Assembly: GCA_017387565.1 (NCBI GenBank)
Contig: JAFOEY010000027.1
Location: forward strand, 1 to 64,000
Length of the DNA stretch: 64,000 bases
From: Lachnospiraceae bacterium
Lineage (GTDB): Bacteria; Bacillota; Clostridia; Lachnospirales; Lachnospiraceae
Direction: 5' to 3'
The notes below the pieces were generated by a model that was given only the letters and a program-made list of their open reading frames with translations, did not search any database and had not been told where the DNA came from. Each line of letters starts with the position of its first letter. The stretch's first letter is position 1. The position numbers were made by a program, and so were the translations under genes. This document shows positions 15,974 through 23,190 of this stretch, one piece after another.

Positions 15974-17050
15974 ATGGCTAAAATCTTAGGTGTTGCCAGC
16001 ACGCCCTATCAGTTGCTGGTTTTCTTATTTATCAAAGATGCATACTTATCTGAAGATGAAGTCGATCTGATGATTACAGACAAAACTGCTTCGATGGAAG
16101 AGCTCTATCAAAGCGGACGTTTGAATTCTTATTTTCATAAGGTCTTTTTCGGCGATGGCAGAAAAATCAAAAATCCATATAAGAATGCTTTCGTTACCTT
16201 TTTTGAAAGCTTTTTTTATAACCGTACAACCGATATCATTTTGGATAAACCTTTGGATTTTTATGACGAAATGTATTTTGCTTCCCCCGGCCTTCCGGAT
16301 GAAATTGTAAAAGAAGTAGCAAAATCTTTGATCAGAAAAAACAAAAAATTGGTTTTTCACCGTTTTGAAGACGGTTTTGCAAGCTACACCAAAATGCCCG
16401 CCCATGTAATCAATACGGATTTGGGTATCAAAATGTACAAAACCATCTGGCACTATGATGTGGAAAAGATGGAAAGAGATATGTGGTTGTTTGAGCCGGA
16501 TATGGCTGAAAAAAATGTCACTTTTGAAAAGAAACAAATCGAAAAAACACCTGAACGTATCGAAAAAATCATTTCCATGGCAAAGGATATTTTTCAATTT
16601 CAGGTACAGGTTCCAGATGAGAAATATATCTTTTTAGGTCAGGGAACCGAAAACGGAATGCAAAATTCCAAGACTTATCAGCGTTTAATTCGACAATTCC
16701 GGGATATTGCAGGTGATGACAATTTCATCTTAAAGCCCCATCCCAGAGGCGAACATGATGATTTTCACGGCGAAATGAAGATTTATAAAGACAGCTGCCC
16801 TTTTGAGTTAGCCATCGCTTCCGGTAAATTTGAAGACAAAACACTTATTTCTTTTTATTCTACCGCCTGCGTTTCCGGCAAACTCTTATTCAAAAGCAAA
16901 TGCCGCATTATCTTTTTATATCCGCTTTCCGAGGATTCATTTAATGAAAAGTGCGACTACGAAGATTATTTTTCTGCTTTCTCATCACTTTGCGACAATG
17001 TATTTATCGCAAGGAGCTGGGATGATGTCAAAAGGCTTTGCCAGAACTAA
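15974..17050 (+). CDS. GT52-like glycosyltransferase (sialyltransferase-related fold)
   Basis: The 358 aa soluble protein begins with STPYQLLVFLFIK and contains FILKPHPRGE (about residues 254-263) and SFYSTACVSGKLLF (about 295-308). These three blocks together resemble CAZy family GT52, known from bacterial alpha-2,3-sialyltransferases and related enzymes. AAAGGA precedes the ATG. No CMP-sialic acid synthase or sialic acid synthase occurs in the window, so the donor is unknown and may not be a sialic acid. It converges with the GT-C gene at 17058, with only 7 bp between stop codons and no obvious terminator. Confidence 0.65.
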   Translation: MAKILGVASTPYQLLVFLFIKDAYLSEDEVDLMITDKTASMEELYQSGRLNSYFHKVFFGDGRKIKNPYKNAFVTFFESFFYNRTTDIILDKPLDFYDEMYFASPGLPDEIVKEVAKSLIRKNKKLVFHRFEDGFASYTKMPAHVINTDLGIKMYKTIWHYDVEKMERDMWLFEPDMAEKNVTFEKKQIEKTPERIEKIISMAKDIFQFQVQVPDEKYIFLGQGTENGMQNSKTYQRLIRQFRDIAGDDNFILKPHPRGEHDDFHGEMKIYKDSCPFELAIASGKFEDKTLISFYSTACVSGKLLFKSKCRIIFLYPLSEDSFNEKCDYEDYFSAFSSLCDNVFIARSWDDVKRLCQN

Positions 17051-17057
17051 ATATTTC

Positions 17058-19268
17058 TTATTCGTTTTTTTCGAGATAACAGTCTCCGGAAGTATCATTT
17101 TTATATGCGCAGGTATAGACAACACCCGCATATTCAAATGTTTCTCCTACTTCCAACACGTCACGCTCAATCATAAAAATACAATCCGGAGTTTTTTGTG
17201 TAACATCGGATGCATTTTCTTTTATCAGGTGTCTCAATTTTGCCTCCGGATAATCCTTTCTCAGCATAAGCCACAACGGATAATCATATCCGTCACCGGA
17301 AATAATCAGTCCGATATCTTTGGCCTGATCGTTTTGTGCCAATTCAATCATTTTCGCATAACCATCTTCCCTATGATTAGATTTGAAATATTGATTGATG
17401 CGATTTTGACAACCGCCTTTTACAAATTCTACGGCAGGCTGCAGATTATAGGACACAGAAGGCACTGCAAGCATCGTTGCCAAAACAATTAATATGCCCA
17501 ATACTGCTGCCGTAACAGGCTTTTTCCAACGTCTCATAAGACAGTAAAGCATATTAACACTCATGATAACCGTCACTGCCAGTGCGGGATACATCAGTCT
17601 GGTTCCCCACGGCTGCCAACGAAGCAATGCCATAATAAATCCTAACGACAACCATGCTGATATGGCAAAGCCAATGGATACGAATTCTTGATTTTCAGTA
17701 GTTTCTTCATATTCTTTATTTTCAACATTAACTGCGTTTTCTGTGATTTTTTTATTTGATATTTCTTGGATTTTTCTATGAGCTAATCTCTTGAAGACGG
17801 CTACCACAATCATACCAATCAGAATCACTCCCGCAATGACAGCAAGATATGCCACAAAAGCACTTGGTGTCTTATCATGCGAATACATATCATCGCCCAT
17901 GTTCATATGATGCAGAAAATCAAAACCATGAAAGGCAATCGCTTCATGATTGACTTCAACCTGTAATTTCTCTCCGGCTCCGATTGCAATCCGATAGATA
18001 AAACCATTTAATGGCCGATAATAATTCTGCGTAATCAGCATAGAGAAGTTTTTCAGAATATTCACAATAATATATTTTACATTTTTTGTAGCAACCATGA
18101 TATTTCCGCTGGCAGTACTTGTCATCAGACTGCCACTGGAAAGAAAAGTGCGAATCAGCGTTTCTGAAATAGTCACAACAATACCGGCAAGCGCAATCCC
18201 CACACTGCCAATCAATTTCTTGAAATCATCTTTTTTTCTAAGCCGGGCAATTAAGAGCCAGGGCATAAACATAACCATGGAGGCACACACACTTGTTTTT
18301 GCAAGGTAAGCATATCCTACCAGTAATCCCAGCATGACAATATCCAAAGTCTGCTCCGCATTCAAAATGATTTTGTCATAGCAGATTACATCCAATAGTT
18401 TGTATACAAAAAGAATAAAAATCAAAGCGGCGAATAAATCATTTTGCGTAGTAATGCTCTGCGAAATTGTCAGCGGCATCAACATAAAAATGAACGCCCC
18501 AAAGAGAGCAAAAAGCCGGTTCACTCCAAGTTTTTGCGCACATTTATAAATAAAGTAAGCGGCTGCAAACATACAAAAATACTGAAAAAAATTCAAAAAG
18601 GTATCATTTCCGGACAGTAACATCATATGCAAAAGATTGTATTCCGCAAGAACCGGCGAGTACACCTGTCTGTCAATATTGGTAATGTAATGTGCAACAC
18701 TTTTATGGTCGATCCAGTATCCGATACGGGCCAGATGATATGTCATGGAATCATAATTGTATGGAACAGTAAAAATTGCTCCAAACAGCAATACCAAAGA
18801 TAAAATGCCAAGAATAGCAAGCATAATCCAAATAAGTGCTTTTTCGGATTTGCTTTTTTCGGATGCGCTTTTTTTACCGGCATTTTTGAGAAATGAATCA
18901 TCACTATTTAAGAACAATTTGTCATTACCATTTTTTTTCAATTGAATAACTGCATTTTTCGAATATGGATTTGCTACGTTTTGAAATACTTTTACAACAG
19001 AAATCGTCTCAAGCGTTCGGTCATATTTATTTTTCCCATATAAAAAAGCAAATATAATTGTAATGACTAACCATGCTACAAAATCTACAGCACGTGTCAT
19101 AATATGCAGGATACTCAATAGATTAGTCAGAATCAAAACAATAGCTTCAAACAATACAATTGTCCGAAACCAAACCTCTGCTCGTTGCATTCTTCCATAA
19201 CCGGCATTTACTTTGCAGCTTACATATTGAAAAATCATATAAAAAGAAATGATGAATACTATTATCAT
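17058..19268 (-). CDS. GT-C-type integral membrane glycosyltransferase
   Basis: The 736 aa polytopic protein has about twelve or more membrane segments. After the early helices comes an extracellular loop with NYDSMTYHLARIGYWID; the acidic residue of such a loop is the usual GT-C catalytic site. A soluble C-terminal part (about 640-736) follows. Enzymes of this fold use polyprenyl-phosphate sugars as donors outside the cell. The candidate donors come from the GT2 enzymes at 9768, 30940 and 32353. A charged low-complexity insert (about residues 502-528, ENAVNVENKEYEETTENQE) lies between helices. The promoter at 19402-19429 matches consensus perfectly, and the leader contains a decayed copy of the dispersed element. 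Confidence 0.75.
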   Translation of the reverse strand: MIIVFIISFYMIFQYVSCKVNAGYGRMQRAEVWFRTIVLFEAIVLILTNLLSILHIMTRAVDFVAWLVITIIFAFLYGKNKYDRTLETISVVKVFQNVANPYSKNAVIQLKKNGNDKLFLNSDDSFLKNAGKKSASEKSKSEKALIWIMLAILGILSLVLLFGAIFTVPYNYDSMTYHLARIGYWIDHKSVAHYITNIDRQVYSPVLAEYNLLHMMLLSGNDTFLNFFQYFCMFAAAYFIYKCAQKLGVNRLFALFGAFIFMLMPLTISQSITTQNDLFAALIFILFVYKLLDVICYDKIILNAEQTLDIVMLGLLVGYAYLAKTSVCASMVMFMPWLLIARLRKKDDFKKLIGSVGIALAGIVVTISETLIRTFLSSGSLMTSTASGNIMVATKNVKYIIVNILKNFSMLITQNYYRPLNGFIYRIAIGAGEKLQVEVNHEAIAFHGFDFLHHMNMGDDMYSHDKTPSAFVAYLAVIAGVILIGMIVVAVFKRLAHRKIQEISNKKITENAVNVENKEYEETTENQEFVSIGFAISAWLSLGFIMALLRWQPWGTRLMYPALAVTVIMSVNMLYCLMRRWKKPVTAAVLGILIVLATMLAVPSVSYNLQPAVEFVKGGCQNRINQYFKSNHREDGYAKMIELAQNDQAKDIGLIISGDGYDYPLWLMLRKDYPEAKLRHLIKENASDVTQKTPDCIFMIERDVLEVGETFEYAGVVYTCAYKNDTSGDCYLEKNE

Positions 19269-19310
19269 TTTTGTTTCCTCAAGTTTGAATTATTATTTTG
19301 GCTATATATT

Positions 19311-19379
19311 CGGGCCATTTTCTCATGATTTGCGAATTTCCACAAATCATACTTTTGTTTAAGCACAAATAGTATGATC
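19311..19379 (-). repeat. Decayed left half of the dispersed element in the leader of the GT-C gene
   Basis: On the - strand it reads GATCATACTATTTGTGC... then CGCAAATCATGAGAAA and GGCCCGA, in register with the left half of copy 2. The first hairpin is kept although its arms changed: TTTCATGC/GCATGAAA in copy 2 corresponds to TTTGT/ACAAA here, still inside CATACT/AGTATG. Confidence 0.75.
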
Positions 19380-19401
19380 TTTTAATCTTGTATCTTTTTT
19401 A

Positions 19402-19429
19402 ATTATATAGTGGTACAAATTTTTGTCAA
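19402..19429 (-). promoter_or_regulatory. Consensus promoter of the GT-C gene at 17058-19268
   Basis: On the - strand, TTGACA and TATAAT are separated by 16 bp, with both hexamers perfect. The predicted start near 19395 gives a 125-nt leader that includes the decayed repeat at 19311-19379. Confidence 0.85.
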
Positions 19430-19481
19430 TTTGTTCTCTCAGTCGGAATGCGCACCTTTTTTCTTGCTAGATTCGTTTCCT

Positions 19482-19670
19482 GGGGCATACTTTTTCTTTT
19501 GCCCGATCTCTTGGGTATGCCCCTTTCTTGCCAGTTTCAATTCCCAGGGCATACTTTTTCTCTTGCTCGCTCTCTCTGGTATGCCCTTTTCGGGTTTCTT
19601 GCTTATTTTTCTTGCCAAATTTGCTTCCCGAAGCATACTTTTCCCTTTACTTGCCCTCTCAGGTATGCCT
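19482..19670. repeat. Three tandem hairpin units (GGGCATAC...GTATGCCC)
   Basis: Three units each carry an inverted pair: GGGGCATAC/GTATGCCCC (19482-19523), GGGCATAC/GTATGCCC (19547-19586) and AAGCATAC/GTATGCCT (19631-19670). Each has a pyrimidine-rich loop of about 24 bp. Spacers contain TTTCTTGCC-type sequence. With the dispersed element at 19829, this accounts for most of the 834-bp gap between 19268 and 20103. I see no gene in the gap. Confidence 0.8.
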
Positions 19671-19775
19671 CTTGCGAAATTCTTTACGTTAATTGGCGTT
19701 AATTGACATACTTTGGCACATCAATGGCATCCTGCTATCCATTTTTACATGGTAGATTTCAATTTCAAACTAATG

Positions 19776-19781
19776 TATAAT
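19776..19781 (+). promoter_or_regulatory. Possible -10 element upstream of the dispersed element
   Basis: TATAAT at 19776-19781 is preceded at 17 bp by the weak hexamer TAGATT. If used, the transcript would run through the 187-bp element before reaching the membrane protein gene at 20103. Confidence 0.35.
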
Positions 19782-19828
19782 ATTCCAAAGGAATAACCCA
19801 TTTTATATAGTACATGGAGTTATATTAA

Positions 19829-20015
19829 ATGATACCAGGGTCAAAAGGTCATACTTTTCATGCTCGCATGAAAAAGTATGACTTTGGGCCCCGCAAAACA
19901 TGAGAAAGTAGCCCGATTAGGGCGGATTTCGATTGTTTACGGATTGCGAGAGCACAAAGTGCGTAGCAATCCGTTGGTATCATGGGGTCAAAATACCTTT
20001 TGATCCCAACATCAT
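19829..20015 (+). repeat. Dispersed four-hairpin element, complete copy 2 (187 bp)
   Basis: The imperfect terminal inverted repeats are ATGATACCAGGGTCAAAAGG at the left and, read inverted, ATGATGTTGGGATCAAAAGG at the right. Internal hairpins are CATACTTTTCATGC/GCATGAAAAAGTATG (19850-19880), GCCC/GGGC around 19910-19922, CGGATTGC/GCAATCCG with inner GCAC/GTGC (19940-19973), and GGGTCAAAA/TTTTGATCCC (19985-20007). No open frame of note is present. It is MITE-like in size and ends, but a structured RNA is also possible. Confidence 0.88.
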
Positions 20016-20102
20016 TAAATAAAGAATAAAGAAATTATTGATTGTATGCCCTCACTGCCTCCCAAGAAAGAGAGCGAAAGGGCGAATTTAATAGGAACAA
20101 AG

Positions 20103-21812
20103 ATGAATAACATAATCAAAACTGACAAAACCAACACAAGCAATTATATATTTGGACGCAAACGCATCCTGATCATCGGCATCCTGTCTCTTATCTGGTG
20201 GGCACTTACTTTTATCACGGACAAAAAAATTTTTACCGCTGATCCTCTCAATATGAGTAGCCTCCCCATTGATACCGATGCTGTTTTTTTGATGCATATT
20301 CTTTCCAAAATTGTATTGCTTGGAACGATTGTGGGGATTCTTTGCTTTATCTCTTATGGCATCCGTCATCGCAAGCTATTATTTGCTTTTGTCATTTATT
20401 TTGCTCTATATCTGGGAATTCTTCTTCTGAATTATCCCGGTTATTTCATGAGTGACGACACCATCATTTTCGGTTATGCCACCCGCTATTATCCGGTCTA
20501 TTGGCATAATTATCTGACCAGTATTTATTATATGACCGGGCTTTCTTTGTTTCCGGCTTCCACAGGTCCTATCATCTTAAATGATTTGATTTTGGCTATG
20601 GTTTTTTCCTATATTTTCTATGAAACCGATCGTTTATATACTTCAAAAATAAAATATGTTATTGCTATCGTCGGTCTTTTTCCTTTTGTGCTATTATCTG
20701 CTGCCATGTGTTTTCGACCGGTATTGTATGCTCCCTTTTTCCTGTTTTTCTTTGCTTTTCTATTCTTTGAAAAACAGAAAAAAGCTTCTTTTAGCATACC
20801 AAAAAGCATTATGCTTTCTCTCTTAACCGCTTTGCTTTGCTTCTGGCGTAGCGAAGGGATTGTTCTGATTTTATTCTGTTTTGTGTTGATTCCTACCGTT
20901 TATGGATTGCCGAAAAAAACAAGTCAAAATGACCGAACCGACCGCCGGACCGACCGTTTTCAATGGAAACAGGCACTCTGTTTTTTACTGGTATTTATCA
21001 TCTCGTTTTCTTTAATTAAAATCCCCCAGTCTAATGGGGAAAAGAAATATTACGGAAGTGACTATCTGATTATTTCCACCATCCGTCCGCTTTCCCTGAT
21101 TATTCACAGGGAGCAGACCTATCCGGGCGCCGAGGAAGATCTTGCAAATATCGATGCCGTTATTGACTTGGATTATATCAGCTACGAAACCCTTTCATGC
21201 AGTTCTTATAACCGCTATAATTCCGATCACAACAGCGGACATTTTACTGAAACCGGAGCAGATGCCGACGCACAGAAAGCATTTTTAAAGAGTGCTGTCA
21301 GACTAATCTGGAACAATCTGGATTTATATATTGCAGAACGTCTTCAACTGTTAGCTGTGACTAACGGTTACTATGACTATAATCCTGCTATGGTAATGAA
21401 TTTAAAACCAGTTACTACATCTGAGTTTTTATCCTTCCAGGCTGATCGGGAATATGGAAAAGAACTGGTAAATGGCAATGCCAGATGGCATTATGAAAGC
21501 CGTCAGGATATATTGCTGTTTTTGTTTGAACATGGTGGCGAAGCTTATCTGATTATTTTGTTTTTTGCCGCAATCTTTATGTTGTATACGTTATCAGAGA
21601 AAAAACTTTTTTATTTCTTTGCGTTTGCTTCCCTGATAGCAAGAGAAGCAGTCATTTTTCTGACTGCTCCCGCTTCTTTTATCCAATATAATTATCCGAT
21701 GATGTTTGTTACGGTATTTCTACTTCTTGTGATGTTTGTTTCTTCCTGCGAGGACGGATTTTTCCGAAGCATAAGAAATCAGTTATCCAAAGCTGCTTCA
21801 AAGCAGAAATAA
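20103..21812 (+). CDS. Polytopic membrane protein, GT-C-like (possible DUF6020 relative)
   Basis: The 569 aa protein has about eleven or twelve membrane segments. The first large outer loop carries GYFMSDDTIIFGYATRYYP, with adjacent acidic residues as in GT-C enzymes. A later CFWRSEGIVLILFCF resembles a conserved Arg block of the DUF6020 group. A soluble stretch (about 300-430) lies between helices. I choose ATG 20103, which has AGGAAC upstream; an ATG at 20046 would add 19 hydrophilic residues without a better site. A glycan-assembly role is inferred from context only. Its 3' end overlaps the convergent acyltransferase gene by 104 bp. Confidence 0.7.
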   Translation: MNNIIKTDKTNTSNYIFGRKRILIIGILSLIWWALTFITDKKIFTADPLNMSSLPIDTDAVFLMHILSKIVLLGTIVGILCFISYGIRHRKLLFAFVIYFALYLGILLLNYPGYFMSDDTIIFGYATRYYPVYWHNYLTSIYYMTGLSLFPASTGPIILNDLILAMVFSYIFYETDRLYTSKIKYVIAIVGLFPFVLLSAAMCFRPVLYAPFFLFFFAFLFFEKQKKASFSIPKSIMLSLLTALLCFWRSEGIVLILFCFVLIPTVYGLPKKTSQNDRTDRRTDRFQWKQALCFLLVFIISFSLIKIPQSNGEKKYYGSDYLIISTIRPLSLIIHREQTYPGAEEDLANIDAVIDLDYISYETLSCSSYNRYNSDHNSGHFTETGADADAQKAFLKSAVRLIWNNLDLYIAERLQLLAVTNGYYDYNPAMVMNLKPVTTSEFLSFQADREYGKELVNGNARWHYESRQDILLFLFEHGGEAYLIILFFAAIFMLYTLSEKKLFYFFAFASLIAREAVIFLTAPASFIQYNYPMMFVTVFLLLVMFVSSCEDGFFRSIRNQLSKAASKQK

Positions 21813-23190
21813 AGAGTGCTGTCAAAATACTCATAAGCACAAATGATGCGAGTATCCATAAAATGGTATCCACATGAAAAGGAGTCAGATTTTTCTCGGA
21901 AAGTCCCAGGATTCTTGCAAAACGGAAATGCAGAACGTAGATTTCCAGAGTATACTGACCAATATATGCCAGAGCCCTTTGCAACCAGCCTTTACAAAAA
22001 TGTGCCACGCCGTAAAAGCAGGCAAAAACACCTAAAAAAGAGGCTGTCATCTGGATGATGAGCGAGGTTGTATCCGTTACCACAACCATGTCATAGGCAC
22101 ATACCAGATAAATGAAAATAAGAGTGCACAACATACAAAAGATATTACTAACTATGTGATTATTCCTAATGGATTTTATTTTTGGGTCCCCATCTTCTCT
22201 GCCCTTCATACTAGTATCATCACATTTTATTTTGTCTAATTCATCTACTTTGTTTTGCCTAATTGTATACTGCTCTTGTCCATCATCCAATCCATGAGTT
22301 TTCCTTTTTTGTAAATACGGAACAACATGATAAGCCACCAGATAAGCTACAACATAAAATGGTAAATATCGAACCGTCAAACTGGGACTTAAAAAAGTAT
22401 TTCCGCTTCGAGCCTGTAAAAAGAAACCAACATAGCAGATAAAAATAACTAGACAATATACAAAAAATCGCATTGCTTTTTCCTTGCGACCTACTTCATA
22501 AGAGCCATGGCAATCACTTTTTTCCATTTCATCTTGACTGCCAATCGTTTTAGTTTTAGATTCACTTTCAATTGTATACTGTTTATCCACAACATCATGC
22601 ATAGTATCAGTTTCATTTTCAACCGTACTTTTTGAAACCACAGCACTTTGCGAATCCACAACACCATGCATAGTATCATTTTCACTTCCAACCATATACT
22701 GCGAATCAAAGGCACCATTCTTACTTATGGCATATGCAGAATAATCGGCAAGATATGACGCTATCATATGAACAAGTGTGATAATCCAAAGTGTCGCCAA
22801 AAACCAGAGTCCATAATCTAAATGAAACAACTCTGTTTTCAGCTCCTTCAAACAATGTGGAAACGAAACAATTATCATCCATGTAAAAAAGGGAACCAGA
22901 TATGCCACACTTCTCTTTCCAAAAGTTTTGGCACTTCTTTTTAAATCAGGCTTTTGTCCCGGCTCACCATGTTTTTGTCCTGCAAGATATCCGCTCACTG
23001 CTATAAACAACGGCATCTGAACCGCTGCAATAGCATCATATAAGTAAGGGTCTGCTAACCCATTTAACACAATGCAATGACCCAACATAACCAGTAGAAT
23101 GGCAAATCCCTTAACGGCATCTAAAGAAATATCTCTATTCAGTTTTGTAAATTCTGCATTTACTTTGACATTTCCTGTCATGCTTTTCAT
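21709..23190 (-). CDS. Acyltransferase-3 family membrane protein
   Basis: The family N-terminal block is visible: RDISLDAVKGFAILLVMLGH, then PLFIAVSGYLAG. This is typical of integral acyltransferases that O-acetylate surface glycans. About ten membrane segments are present in 493 aa, longer than the usual 330-380. The extra length is a hydrophilic insert (about residues 155-235) with 23-residue repeats containing DTMHGVVDSQ / DTMHDVVDKQ. A second charged loop is near 290-330. The start codon follows directly on the stop codon of the upstream gene (TAAATG), so translation is coupled. The last 35 or so codons overlap, in antisense, the end of the gene at 20103-21812. Confidence 0.85.
   Translation of the reverse strand: MKSMTGNVKVNAEFTKLNRDISLDAVKGFAILLVMLGHCIVLNGLADPYLYDAIAAVQMPLFIAVSGYLAGQKHGEPGQKPDLKRSAKTFGKRSVAYLVPFFTWMIIVSFPHCLKELKTELFHLDYGLWFLATLWIITLVHMIASYLADYSAYAISKNGAFDSQYMVGSENDTMHGVVDSQSAVVSKSTVENETDTMHDVVDKQYTIESESKTKTIGSQDEMEKSDCHGSYEVGRKEKAMRFFVYCLVIFICYVGFFLQARSGNTFLSPSLTVRYLPFYVVAYLVAYHVVPYLQKRKTHGLDDGQEQYTIRQNKVDELDKIKCDDTSMKGREDGDPKIKSIRNNHIVSNIFCMLCTLIFIYLVCAYDMVVVTDTTSLIIQMTASFLGVFACFYGVAHFCKGWLQRALAYIGQYTLEIYVLHFRFARILGLSEKNLTPFHVDTILWILASFVLMSILTALFISALKQLWITDFLCFGKIRPRRKKQTSQEVEIP
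22580..22710 (-). repeat. Intragenic 69-bp repeat in an acyltransferase loop
   Basis: CATGCATAGTATCA-containing units occur at about 22596 and 22665, with a partial third. The period of 69 bp preserves the frame (23 residues). The insert lies between predicted membrane segments. Confidence 0.7.

Noticed and set aside
1-20015. Composite transposon bounded by the direct repeats
   Set aside because: The repeats carry no transposase and none is encoded between them. Recombination between repeats is possible, but a transposon structure is not supported.
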